Positions 7,612 through 14,322 of a stretch of 14,322 nucleotides of DNA are shown here, one piece after another; the first letter of the stretch is position 1; the number at the start of each line of letters is the position of its first letter. The notes below the pieces were generated by a model, which was given only the letters and a program-made list of their open reading frames with translations, was not told where the DNA came from and made no database searches. Both the position numbers and the translations under genes were made by a program. This DNA comes from Alphaproteobacteria bacterium (GTDB taxonomy: Bacteria; Pseudomonadota; Alphaproteobacteria; Micavibrionales; Micavibrionaceae): the NCBI GenBank assembly GCA_020442505.1, contig JAGRJZ010000053.1:1-14322 (forward strand), given 5' to 3'.

Positions 7612-8730
7612 TCATTCCTTGCTTTGGGAGACTTTCTTTTTTGTTGGTTTTTTAAGGTTTTTTTTGGTCTCTTCATAAAACGGGCTGGCTTTATAGGTTT
7701 CGATCGCAAAGCCCAGCAAAACACCGATAACCGCAGCGACCGGAACAGCCAGCAACATACCAACGATCCCGAACAAGGCCCCGCCGGCCAGAAGAGCAAA
7801 TAAAATCCACAGCGGATGCAAGCCGACGCTTTTTCCCAAAAGACGCGGCGTCAGGAAATTTCCTTCGACGAACTGCCCGACCAGAAAGATACCCGCGATG
7901 ATGCCGGTGTAAAGCCATTCACCGCTTTGGAACCAGGCGACGACGACCGCGACGACCAGCCCCGTCGTCGAGCCGACCATCGGAATAAGAGATAAAACCC
8001 CGGCCATCAATCCGATCAAAAACCCGTATTTCAACCCCGCGATCGTCAGCGCCAGCGCGTAGATCACCGCCAGCGCAAAAGCCACGGTTACCTGTCCCCG
8101 GACGAAACCGGACAGCTTCGCGTTGATCCGCCCCATCAGCATCGTGACCGTCGCGTAGTATTTCCGGGGAAGCAGCCGGTCAATCCAGTCCGTCATGGTT
8201 TGCCATTCCTTCATCATAAAAAAGGCCGTAACGGGAGTCAGCACCAGCACCGATACAAAGCCGACCAACGCCTGTCCGCCCGTCGCGATGGCCGCGCTGC
8301 CGCCCGCGAGAAACCCGGCGCCCCCCTCCAGAATCTTCGCAGCATTGTCCTTCAGCGTTTCCTGATAGCTTGCCAGATCGCCGTTTCCGAAGCGTTCCGT
8401 CATCCAGCCCATATAGGGCGCCGCCCATGCCATGATACGCTCCGCGATTGCCGGCGCGGAATCGGCCAGCTGCAAGAGCTCCCGATAGATCAACGGCACA
8501 AGCGCCGCGATCACCCCCAGAACGAACAGGAAAAACAAGCCTAAAATCAACAATGCCGCCCACAGGCGGGAAACCTTCCAACGGGCAAGCCGCTCCACAA
8601 GCGGCTCCAGAAGATACGCGATCGCAGCGCCCAGAACAAAGGGCAACAACACTCCCTTGAACAGCCAGACAAACAATAAAAACGCCGCAAACGTACCGGC
8701 CCAGAAATAAAAATGCGTGCGGACGGTCAT
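7612..8730 (-). CDS. AI-2E family (PerM-like) membrane protein
   Basis: This 372-residue inner-membrane protein belongs to the AI-2E exporter/PerM family, whose members export autoinducer-2, drive Na+/H+ exchange or have unknown substrates; the substrate here cannot be told. Two membrane helices open the protein (about 8-45), a third follows at 60-80, then comes a large extramembrane segment, then a C-terminal helical bundle. The family hallmarks are there: GFVRGQVTVAFALAVIYALA, LSLIPMVGSTTG, and NFLTPRLLGKSVGLHPLWIL followed by GIVGMLLAVPVAAVIGVLLG. The tail is strongly basic (KKNLKKPTKKK). Its ATG overlaps the nfeD stop by 4 nt (8727-8730) and has no clear Shine-Dalgarno, so its translation is probably coupled to the gene before it. 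Confidence 0.92.
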   Translation of the reverse strand: MTVRTHFYFWAGTFAAFLLFVWLFKGVLLPFVLGAAIAYLLEPLVERLARWKVSRLWAALLILGLFFLFVLGVIAALVPLIYRELLQLADSAPAIAERIMAWAAPYMGWMTERFGNGDLASYQETLKDNAAKILEGGAGFLAGGSAAIATGGQALVGFVSVLVLTPVTAFFMMKEWQTMTDWIDRLLPRKYYATVTMLMGRINAKLSGFVRGQVTVAFALAVIYALALTIAGLKYGFLIGLMAGVLSLIPMVGSTTGLVVAVVVAWFQSGEWLYTGIIAGIFLVGQFVEGNFLTPRLLGKSVGLHPLWILFALLAGGALFGIVGMLLAVPVAAVIGVLLGFAIETYKASPFYEETKKNLKKPTKKKVSQSKE

Positions 8731-9227
8731 GGCTGTGCTTTGTCTTTATCCGCTTGGTCTTCCGGTCCCGCGGACACGCCGGAGACCCGGAGCAAAACGC
8801 CCTCCACGGCGGTCACCGTGACCCGGGTGCCGGCGGGATAGTCCTCCGCCGCGGCTATTTTCCAAATACTGTCGTCGACCTTGATCTTCCCGTGCCCGTT
8901 CACGACCGGTTCGGCCAGCGTAAAATGCCGCCCGATATATTGCTCCCCGCGGCGGTTGAGCGCCGCTTCGTCGGTTTTTTGCGGATTTTTCTTACGCCAC
9001 ATGCGCCAGCCCAAAAACGAGGCCAGAAACAAAACCGCCCATATTGTCAGCTGCGCATGCCAGAACAGCGCGGGAACGACCAGCATCAAAAGCGCGACGG
9101 CCAGCGCCGCCACCCCCAGCCAGATCAGGAAGAAACCGGAGACCAGCATCTCGAGAATCAGCAGCACCAGCCCGACGATTCCCCAGTGCCAAAATTCAAT
9201 CATAGACGGATCAAAATTTTCGATCAT
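8727..9227 (-). CDS. NfeD family membrane protein
   Basis: A 166-residue short-form NfeD protein: three or four membrane helices (about 12-65, starting HWGIVGLVLLILEMLVSGFF), a basic stretch WRMWRKKNP, then a C-terminal OB-fold (about 90-150) with VNGHGKIKVDDSIWKI and PAGTRVTVTAVEGVLLRV. There is no protease domain, so it matches the YbbJ-like class. NfeD proteins are genomic and physical partners of SPFH proteins, and the gene overlaps the SPFH stop by 4 nt (9224-9227). The ATG at 9227 is supported by AAAGGA about 9 nt upstream on the minus strand; an internal ATG at 9203 is the alternative. The protein probably works with the SPFH product in membrane microdomains. Confidence 0.93.
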   Translation of the reverse strand: MIENFDPSMIEFWHWGIVGLVLLILEMLVSGFFLIWLGVAALAVALLMLVVPALFWHAQLTIWAVLFLASFLGWRMWRKKNPQKTDEAALNRRGEQYIGRHFTLAEPVVNGHGKIKVDDSIWKIAAAEDYPAGTRVTVTAVEGVLLRVSGVSAGPEDQADKDKAQP

Positions 9228-10141
9228 GCCGCTTTATCCTTTCCAAACGCTTCCTTCGCGATTTCAGCCACGCCGCCCAGCGCCCCGATGACGTTGGAGG
9301 CCTCGACCGGCAGGAACAGGATTTTCTGGTTCGGAGAATTTGCGAACTTGCCCAGCGTCTTCACGTATTCCTGCGCGACGAAATAATTGACGGCCTGTAC
9401 GTTTCCACCCGCGATGGCCTGAGAAACATCACGGGTCGCCTGCGCTTCGGCGGCGGCCTGGCGCTCCCGGGCCTCGGCGTCGCGGAAAGCCGCTTCCTTA
9501 CGGCCCTCGGCCTCGAGAATAGCGGATTGCTTTTCCCCTTCGGCCCGCAGAATAGCGGATTGGCGATCTCCCTCGGCCTCCAAAATGACGGCCCGTTTTT
9601 CCCGTTCGGCTTTCATCTGACGCGCCATGGAATCGACCAGATCGCGCGGGGGCGTAATGTCCTTGATCTCGATCCGCGTAACCTTGACCCCCCAAGGGGC
9701 CGTCGCGTCATCCACGATCGATAAAAGCCGCGCGTTGATTTGGTCCCGTTCGGATAGCAGCTCATCCAGATCCATCGAGCCCATCACCGTCCGGATGTTG
9801 GTCGTGGTCAGGTTCAAAATCGCGCGCTCCATATCCCGGACTTCGTAGGCCGCCTTGGCCGCGTCGAGCACCTGATAGAACACGACCCCGTCAACCTCGA
9901 TCAACGCGTTGTCCTTGGTGATGACTTCCTGCGAGGGGACGTCCAGAACGTTTTCCATCATATTCATCCGGGCGCCGATCATATCCGCGAAGGGAATGAT
10001 GAAGTTCAGACCCGGCCGCATCGTGTGCGTATACTTCCCGAAACGCTCGACGGTGAATTCATAGCCCTGAGGGACGGACTTGATCCCCATAAACAGGATC
10101 GCAACGGCGAAAACGACAAAGACAAGAACGAAAATTTCCAT
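9224..10141 (-). CDS. qmcA: SPFH/Band 7 (stomatin-like, QmcA-type) membrane protein
   Basis: A 305-residue SPFH protein that would oligomerise at the inner membrane and organise microdomains. It has an N-terminal anchor (EIFVLVFVVFAVAILFMG, 2-19), the Band 7 domain (about 25-185: VPQGYEFTVERFGKYTHTM, PWGVKVTRIEIKDITPPRDL), then an Ala/Glu-rich helix with 11-residue repeats of the AILxAEGxxQS type (about 180-225), and a C-terminal segment LFLPVEASNVIGALGG typical of QmcA/SLP-2-like members. I chose the ATG at 10141 because it starts right at the anchor and has AAGGA 10 nt upstream. An in-frame ATG at 10177 would add 12 polar residues. It leads the coupled set SPFH-NfeD-AI-2E. Family certain; the qmcA symbol rests on the NfeD partner and C-terminal features. 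Confidence 0.93.
   Translation of the reverse strand: MEIFVLVFVVFAVAILFMGIKSVPQGYEFTVERFGKYTHTMRPGLNFIIPFADMIGARMNMMENVLDVPSQEVITKDNALIEVDGVVFYQVLDAAKAAYEVRDMERAILNLTTTNIRTVMGSMDLDELLSERDQINARLLSIVDDATAPWGVKVTRIEIKDITPPRDLVDSMARQMKAEREKRAVILEAEGDRQSAILRAEGEKQSAILEAEGRKEAAFRDAEARERQAAAEAQATRDVSQAIAGGNVQAVNYFVAQEYVKTLGKFANSPNQKILFLPVEASNVIGALGGVAEIAKEAFGKDKAA
9490..9610 (-). repeat. 33-bp repeats encoding 11-residue helical units in the SPFH gene
   Basis: AGAATAGCGGATTG occurs at 9516-9529 and again at 9549-9562, exactly 33 bp apart, in the same frame. The protein shows four successive 11-residue units (VILEAEGDRQS, AILRAEGEKQS, AILEAEGRKEA, then a diverged one). This is the coiled-coil helix usual for SPFH proteins of this type. 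Confidence 0.75.
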
Positions 10142-10182
10142 GATAGCTGAATCCTTTGTGAACGGGGTGTCTTCCATCCTGT

Positions 10183-10204
10183 CATCCCTGCGAAGACGGG
10201 GATG
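10183..10204. repeat. REP-like palindromic hairpin between trmB and SPFH gene
   Basis: CATCCCTG (10183-10190), loop CGAAGA, CGGGGATG (10197-10204) form an 8-bp stem with one G-T pair. GTCATCC lies at 10181-10187 and again at 10214-10220, the latter touching the trmB stop. The form GTCATCCC-GCGAAG-GGGGATG resembles short dispersed repeats common between genes of proteobacteria. It could also act as a terminator or mRNA 3'-end stabiliser for trmB. Confidence 0.5.
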
Positions 10205-10219
10205 GCAACCGTCGTCATC

Positions 10220-10945
10220 CTAAAACGATTCGCTCGTTTTCCGAAACAGCAAATAGCTCTGTTTCCGGCCGGCAGCGATGCCTTTTTGCTCGTAGCGGGT
10301 CGGGATCCAGCCAGGCGGCGGGGTTTGCCAGTCCGCGGCCTTCTCGGCGGTCCATTGAAAAGCCGGATGGCCGATGGCCTGCGTGAGCATCCATTCGGCC
10401 AGGTCGTCCACGTCCGTCGTCATGGTCAAAAGCCCCCCGGGCTTCAGGACCCTGGCGCATTTATCCAGATTCGCCTGCGAGATGATCCGGCGTTTATGAT
10501 GGCGCGTTTTCGGCCACGGATCGGGGTTCAGGACATAGATCTCGTCGAGGCTATCCCCCGTCAAATGATCGACAACCTCCATTGCATCATCCATCCAGAC
10601 ACGAACATGGTCATTTTTTTCATCTTTGATCGTCTTCAAAAATGCGGCCATGCCGTTAACGAAGGGCTCGCAGCCGATAAAGCCGTCATCGGGGCGCGTG
10701 CGCATCATTGCCGCGACGTGCTCCCCGTTCCCGAACCCGATTTCCAGCACGGTCTTGTGGGGCACGAAGGGAAAGAGAGCGGAAGGATTGATCAAATCGC
10801 CCTCTCCCGAGGAGAGAGGGATTTCAATTTCCAGCCGTGGCAATAATTCGTTCAGCACCGCCTGCCGCGCCTTGTTCAAAGACCGGCCCGTCCGACGGCC
10901 GTAGAGGCGCCGGGGTTGTCGTTGCTCCGACGAATAACTAACCAA
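10220..10945 (-). CDS. trmB: tRNA (guanine-N7-)-methyltransferase TrmB
   Basis: TrmB uses SAM to make m7G46 in the variable loop of tRNAs in the cytosol. The protein has the N-terminal RRLYGRRTGR segment usual in alphaproteobacterial members, SAM motif VLEIGFGNGEH (66-76), the acidic GCEPFVNG loop, the family signature NPDPWPKTRHHKRR, and the C-terminal TRYEQKG. No ATG or GTG lies suitably placed; the likely start is TTG at 10945, giving 241 residues, preceded by CGGGGGGCTC as a poor ribosome site. It overlaps the metK stop by 8 nt (10938-10945), so translation may be coupled to metK. An earlier ATG inside metK would add residues that look only like the shadow of the metK end. A 21-nt GA/CT hairpin sits in the coding region at 10800-10820. 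Confidence 0.94.
   Translation of the reverse strand: MVSYSSEQRQPRRLYGRRTGRSLNKARQAVLNELLPRLEIEIPLSSGEGDLINPSALFPFVPHKTVLEIGFGNGEHVAAMMRTRPDDGFIGCEPFVNGMAAFLKTIKDEKNDHVRVWMDDAMEVVDHLTGDSLDEIYVLNPDPWPKTRHHKRRIISQANLDKCARVLKPGGLLTMTTDVDDLAEWMLTQAIGHPAFQWTAEKAADWQTPPPGWIPTRYEQKGIAAGRKQSYLLFRKTSESF
10800..10820. repeat. Perfect hairpin inside trmB
   Basis: CCCTCTC (10800-10806), loop CCGAGGA, GAGAGGG (10814-10820): a perfect 7-bp stem. It encodes PLSSGEG in a loop before the SAM motif of TrmB, where related proteins, as I recall them, are about four residues shorter. It resembles CCCTCTCC-type palindromes often found dispersed between genes. Confidence 0.5.
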
Positions 10946-12122
10946 GAGCCCCCCGCAAATCGTCCACCAAATCCGTAACCTCCCAGCTAAACCCGCCATC
11001 GGAGTCCGGGGCGCGGCCGAAATGACCGTAGGACGCCGTGCGGGCATAGATCGGGCGACGCAGCGTCAGACGCTCGACAATCCCACGGGGGGAGAAATCC
11101 ATCACCCTGTCAAGCGCCCCTACCAAAGCGGTCTCCGGCACTGTGCCGGTGCCGTGCGTGTTGACATAGAGCGAGAGCGGCTTGCTGACCCCGATCGCGT
11201 AAGACAGCTGGATCGTGCAACGCTCCGCATAGCCCGCCGCGACGATGTTCTTCGCTGCGTAACGCGCGGCATAGGCGGCACTGCGGTCCACCTTGGAGGG
11301 ATCCTTCCCCGAAAAGGCGCCGCCCCCGTGCGGACAAGAGCCGCCATAGGTATCCACGATGATCTTCCGCCCCGTGAGCCCCGCATCACCCACGGGCCCG
11401 CCGATGACGAACCGGCCGGTTGGATTGACGTAAAAAGCATTTTCCGGACACATCCAGCCCTCCGGCAGAACGTCCAGCACGTGCGGACGAACCATTTCCC
11501 GAACGGCTTCCTGCGAGACGCTTTCGTCGTGCTGGGTCGAAACGACAACGGAGGTCGCGCGTACAGGCCGCCCTTCCCGGTATTCCAGCGTGACCTGTGA
11601 TTTCGAATCCGGGCCCAGCGCGGGCAACGCCCCGGAATGCCGCGCCTCGGCGAGCGATTTCAAAATCTGATGGGAATAATGGATCGCCGCTGGCATGAGT
11701 ACATCGGTCTCGCGAGAGGCGTAACCGAACATAATCCCCTGATCGCCGGCCCCTTCGTCTTTCCCTTCAGCGGAATCGACCCCCATTGCGATATCGGTGG
11801 ACTGGTTGTGGAGCCGGACGTCCACCCGGGCATCGCGCCAATGAAAACCGGGCTGTTCGTAGCCGATCTCCTTCACCCGTTTGCGGGCGATGTCTTCGAT
11901 GACGGCTGGTGTGATTTCGGCAGGCCCCCGGGTTTCTCCGATAACGGCGATATAATCCGTGGTGACGACCGTCTCGGCCGCCACGCGGCTGTGTGGGTCC
12001 AGGGTCAGAAAGTGATCCAAAACGGCGTCGGATATCTGATCGCAGATCTTGTCCGGGTGCCCTTCGGAAACGGACTCGCTGGTAAACAGATAATCTTGAA
12101 GCCCGGCATGTGGCTGACGCAT
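10938..12122 (-). CDS. metK: S-adenosylmethionine synthetase (methionine adenosyltransferase)
   Basis: MetK makes S-adenosylmethionine from methionine and ATP as a cytosolic tetramer; SAM is also the substrate of the next gene, trmB. The 394-residue protein has FTSESVSEGHPDKICDQISD (13-32, with His22 and Asp24), the hexapeptide GAGDQG at 124-129, and the glycine-rich GGGAFSGKDPSKVDRS. Length fits alphaproteobacterial MetK. The ATG at 12122 gives MRQPHAGLQDYLFTSESV; a TTG at 12176 would add 18 residues that match nothing and run through the inverted repeat of the leader. The ribosome site is weak: GAGAAAG ends 9 nt from the ATG and is one arm of that inverted repeat. The gene lies 81 nt after the XRE regulator and overlaps trmB. 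Confidence 0.98.
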   Translation of the reverse strand: MRQPHAGLQDYLFTSESVSEGHPDKICDQISDAVLDHFLTLDPHSRVAAETVVTTDYIAVIGETRGPAEITPAVIEDIARKRVKEIGYEQPGFHWRDARVDVRLHNQSTDIAMGVDSAEGKDEGAGDQGIMFGYASRETDVLMPAAIHYSHQILKSLAEARHSGALPALGPDSKSQVTLEYREGRPVRATSVVVSTQHDESVSQEAVREMVRPHVLDVLPEGWMCPENAFYVNPTGRFVIGGPVGDAGLTGRKIIVDTYGGSCPHGGGAFSGKDPSKVDRSAAYAARYAAKNIVAAGYAERCTIQLSYAIGVSKPLSLYVNTHGTGTVPETALVGALDRVMDFSPRGIVERLTLRRPIYARTASYGHFGRAPDSDGGFSWEVTDLVDDLRGALG

Positions 12123-12131
12123 CGGTGTAGG

Positions 12132-12165
12132 CTTTCTCTTTTGGGTTAAAACCAGAACGAGAAAG
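12132..12165 (-). promoter_or_regulatory. Inverted repeat in the metK leader that could mask the ribosome site
   Basis: Reading the minus strand, CTTTCTC (12165-12159) is followed after 20 nt by GAGAAAG (12138-12132), a perfect 7-bp stem, with a small inner GGT/ACC pairing. The GAGAAAG arm is the only purine-rich stretch before the metK ATG. A transcript read through from the regulator gene could hide it; a transcript from the nearer promoter would lack most of the 5' arm. It does not match any SAM riboswitch consensus I can recall. Confidence 0.3.
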
Positions 12166-12192
12166 TCTAGCCGCAAGACGATCCAGGCGCAA
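12164..12192 (-). promoter_or_regulatory. Candidate metK promoter
   Basis: On the minus strand TTGCGC (12187-12192), a 17-nt spacer and TAGACT (12164-12169) lie in the gap between the regulator and metK. The match is moderate (4 of 6 at -10). A start near 12157 would give a leader of about 35 nt. Confidence 0.3.
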
Positions 12193-12203
12193 GCGCGGTC
12201 GCC

Positions 12204-12686
12204 TTATTTCCCTGCCTGAAGAATATCGGCCATGGACTTGATCGTCTTCAAAAGTTCCCGACGGCTTTTGGCGTCTGTCACCGCGTAATAGGCCCGAACC
12301 AGCTCCAGCGTTTCCTTGCTGTGCAAGCGATCGTCGTCGATGATTTGCTCCTGATCGTTGTCGCTCAGCCCCGTATAGCCAAGCATACGACCGTCACCGG
12401 ACTCGGAAAACTTTTCGAAAAAGTAAGAAACCGGCACATCCAGAATTTTGCTGAACTGATACAGACGGCTGGCGCTAACCCGGTTGGTACCGCGTTCGTA
12501 TTTCTGAATTTGCTGAAACGTCAGATTGACGGCCTCTGCCAGTTTTTCCTGACTAATCCCCAAAAGAGAGCGCCGCATGCGTATGCGAATCCCGACATGC
12601 ACATCAACCGGGTTTGGTTGACGACCGCCGCTGTCGTCCACATCATGCGCCTCACGTTTCTTTTCTTTTATGCTATGCTTGGCCAT
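12204..12686 (-). CDS. XRE-family (Cro/CI-like) transcriptional regulator
   Basis: A 160-residue DNA-binding protein. After a charged, flexible start it has a classical helix-turn-helix (about 32-88): VGIRIRMRRSLLGISQEKLA, then the recognition helix in LTFQQIQKYERGTNRVSASR and the usual LDVPVSYFFE end. The C-terminal part (LVRAYYAVTDAKSRRELLKT) is helical and may mediate dimerisation. The family is common in alphaproteobacteria, often at this position between lnt and metK, but I know no assigned target. The start is ATG 12686, with AAGGGA 6 nt upstream; an in-frame start at 12722 would lie in the leader. A promoter with a TGCATGCA palindrome in its spacer lies ahead, which fits self-regulation but does not prove it. 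It may be cotranscribed with metK and trmB. Confidence 0.93.
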   Translation of the reverse strand: MAKHSIKEKKREAHDVDDSGGRQPNPVDVHVGIRIRMRRSLLGISQEKLAEAVNLTFQQIQKYERGTNRVSASRLYQFSKILDVPVSYFFEKFSESGDGRMLGYTGLSDNDQEQIIDDDRLHSKETLELVRAYYAVTDAKSRRELLKTIKSMADILQAGK

Positions 12687-12743
12687 ATCTGATCCCTTGT
12701 TTTCAATAAAAACCACCCCCACAGCACTTCTTTAGCAGATAGA

Positions 12744-12773
12744 TACATATGCATGCAAGTTATGACTTTTCAA
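12744..12773 (-). promoter_or_regulatory. Promoter of the XRE regulator with palindrome in the spacer
   Basis: On the minus strand TTGAAA (12768-12773), an 18-nt spacer and TATGTA (12744-12749) lie in a locally AT-rich gap. The perfect 8-bp palindrome TGCATGCA (12750-12757) abuts the -10, a place where a bound repressor would block polymerase. A start near 12737 would give a leader of about 50 nt. Confidence 0.4.
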
Positions 12774-12786
12774 CTATACTAAGGGA

Positions 12787-14322
12787 CTATTTTATTCGTC
12801 CAAAGGTTGTAAAATAGAGTAGAAAGAAAAACGATAAAACAAAAACAAAAGAAATACTTCTTATCCATCCATATAACGACGTCTTCTCCACAGAAAAGGG
12901 CAGAGCAACCGTCGCACGTTCCTCTCGCAGCAGATCGGTCTGCGCGACGACTCGTCCCTTTGAATCAATAACGCCCGAAACGCCTGTGTTCGCAACCCGG
13001 ACGACGGGAACGCCCTCCTCCAGCGCACGGAAACGGGCGGTGGAGAAATGTTGGTAAGGACCCGGGCTGTCGCCATACCAGGCGTCGTTTGTGACGTTGA
13101 CGATCCATTTAGGGCGTCTTGGGCCTTTTTCAACCACCGCGCCGGGGAAAATGACCTCGTAGCAGACCAGCGGCGAGAAGGGCGGCAAATCGAGCACAGT
13201 CGCGGTCTCGGGGCCGCGCCCGGCGGAAAATCCCTCAAACCCCGTCACCGGACCGAAGGAAAACAGTTCTTGAAAGGGAATATACTCTCCGAAGGGTACA
13301 AGATGGCTCTTATTGTACACGGCCAACGGAAAAAGCTCCCGGTCATAGACCACCAGACTGTTGTAATACCCTTCTTTTTCCGCCCGCAACAGGCCGGTCA
13401 TCAGATAAACAGGGCCCGGGTACCCGGCCAAAACCCGGCGTATGGCCGCGACGGCCTGCTCGTCTCTAAGAAAACCTGTATGGATAGAGGTCTCCGGCCA
13501 GATCACGACCGTCGTATGCCCCGGTTTATCCTCCCCCGGACGGCTTTCCGAAAGCGAGAGTAAGGTGTCGAGATTTTCCCGGGCACGGGCGGGATCCCAC
13601 TTCTCGGCCTGAGCGATATTCGGCTGAACCAGAAGCAGGACAACGGCATTCTTCTCTGCGTCGTCTTTCTCCGGCGCGGCCAGGCGGGAAACCCCATAGC
13701 CATAAGCCGCCGCAAAGCTGGCCGCCACAAGTCCAAAAAACAAAGCCTTCCGGGCAAAAGAAGCGTTCCAAAGAGTCAAAAATCCCGGAAAGCCTGCCCA
13801 GAAGATCGTGATCGTCGTCAGGCTGTAGATTCCGATCGGCGCGGCCAATTGGGCGATCGCCCACAGATGCGTCCAGCCATAACCGTACAAATTCCAGGGG
13901 AAACCGGTCAGAATATGCCCGCGCAGCCATTCCGCCAGTCCGAAAAGCGCCGTAAACAGAAAAAACCGGCCCGGAGCACTCGTGGAAAGACGCCCCGCTC
14001 GCCAACTCAGCACCGCAGCCACCGCGGTAAAAACCGACAACAGCAACGGCAACCCGGCAACCGCGAGGGGCCAGGCCCAACGATACGACTCGTTCCCCGG
14101 CACCAAAAGCGCGTTCCCGATCCACCACAGACCGAGCAAGTGAAACCCGAACCCGAAAAGCGCGCCGGACAACAAGGCCTCTCTCCCCGATCTGGCCCGA
14201 TCCAACGCGATATAGAACAGGGAAAATCCGGCAAACATAAACGGCCACAGCCCCCAGGGGGACATCGCCGGCACCAGCGACAAGCCCGCAATAAAAGCAA
14301 AAAACAGCCGCGCCCCGGAGCG
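12787..14322 (-). CDS. lnt: Apolipoprotein N-acyltransferase Lnt, 5' end cut by window
   Basis: Lnt adds the third acyl chain to the N-terminal Cys of lipoproteins in the inner membrane, the last step of their maturation before Lol sorting. The frame stays open to the window edge and reads RLFFAFIAGLSLVPAMSPWG, an Lnt-like first helix, so the TTG at 14283 is not the real start; 511 codons are visible. An N-terminal bundle of about six membrane helices is followed by a periplasmic nitrilase-like domain and a last helix. The triad is complete: Glu in VIWPETS (codon 13492-13494), Lys in YNKSHLVPFGEY (13309-13311), Cys in LVCYEVIFPG (13162-13164), with spacing close to that of E. coli Lnt. The final 25 codons are AT-rich and encode a Phe-rich helix. 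No terminator is evident before the regulator gene. Confidence 0.97.
   Translation of the reverse strand, partial: RSGARLFFAFIAGLSLVPAMSPWGLWPFMFAGFSLFYIALDRARSGREALLSGALFGFGFHLLGLWWIGNALLVPGNESYRWAWPLAVAGLPLLLSVFTAVAAVLSWRAGRLSTSAPGRFFLFTALFGLAEWLRGHILTGFPWNLYGYGWTHLWAIAQLAAPIGIYSLTTITIFWAGFPGFLTLWNASFARKALFFGLVAASFAAAYGYGVSRLAAPEKDDAEKNAVVLLLVQPNIAQAEKWDPARARENLDTLLSLSESRPGEDKPGHTTVVIWPETSIHTGFLRDEQAVAAIRRVLAGYPGPVYLMTGLLRAEKEGYYNSLVVYDRELFPLAVYNKSHLVPFGEYIPFQELFSFGPVTGFEGFSAGRGPETATVLDLPPFSPLVCYEVIFPGAVVEKGPRRPKWIVNVTNDAWYGDSPGPYQHFSTARFRALEEGVPVVRVANTGVSGVIDSKGRVVAQTDLLREERATVALPFSVEKTSLYGWIRSISFVFVLSFFFLLYFTTFGRIK

Noticed and set aside
9516..9562. Short direct repeats that could look like a CRISPR or tandem array
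   Set aside because: They are 33 bp apart, in frame, and encode the 11-residue helical units of an SPFH protein.
10142..10177. Longer SPFH start at 10177
   Set aside because: It adds 12 polar residues before the membrane anchor, with a poorer ribosome site than the ATG at 10141.
12123..12203. Known SAM riboswitch before metK
   Set aside because: The stems present do not match the SAM-I, SAM-II or SAM-SAH layouts I can recall. I kept only an unnamed inverted repeat.
13526..14248. 240-residue minus-strand frame inside lnt
   Set aside because: It overlaps lnt in another frame on the same strand; the lnt frame holds the helices and the catalytic Glu/Lys/Cys.
1..14322. A defence island, prophage, secretion or biosynthetic system
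   Set aside because: All but one of the genes belong to recognised core or widespread families. There are no integrases, transposases, tRNA attachment sites or toxin-antitoxin pairs in the window.

Overview
The window carries ten protein genes and no RNA genes, insertion sequences or CRISPR array. It looks like a chromosomal housekeeping stretch of an alphaproteobacterium. The reasons are the alphaproteobacterial type of AspRS, the order lnt, XRE regulator, metK, trmB (an arrangement I recall from many alphaproteobacteria), and a moderately GC-rich composition judged by eye. I cannot name the genus. Two genes are cut by the window edges: the coiled-coil gene at the left and lnt at the right.

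Layout, left to right. Positions 3-2384 (+): end of a long coiled-coil protein with exact 48-residue repeats, a Pro/Ala-rich linker and an unrecognised C-terminal domain with two Cys. Positions 2462-3871 (-): mgtE, a Mg2+ channel, convergent with the coiled-coil gene and divergent from aspS. Positions 4019-5836 (+): aspS. Positions 5869-7551 (-): recN, convergent with aspS. Positions 7612-10141 (-): a tightly coupled set read as SPFH (stomatin/QmcA-like), NfeD, AI-2E/PerM-family membrane protein, joined by two 4-nt ATGA overlaps. Positions 10220-14322 (-): lnt, XRE regulator, metK, trmB.

How the genes work together. The SPFH and NfeD pair is a known membrane-microdomain module, here with an AI-2E-family transporter translationally linked to it. 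The lnt-xre-metK-trmB block joins lipoprotein acylation, a regulator, SAM synthesis and a SAM-using tRNA methyltransferase. AspRS looks like the non-discriminating kind, which would feed Asn-tRNA formation through GatCAB. MgtE and RecN stand alone.

The non-coding signals are small but specific. They are a perfect TATAAT placed 6 nt before the recN ATG with no ribosome binding site (probably leaderless), a similar but weaker arrangement at mgtE, a palindrome inside the regulator's promoter spacer, an inverted repeat overlapping the metK leader, and a REP-like hairpin between trmB and the SPFH gene. I did not find a convincing new defence, mobile or biosynthetic system. The least explained object is the coiled-coil protein at the left edge.
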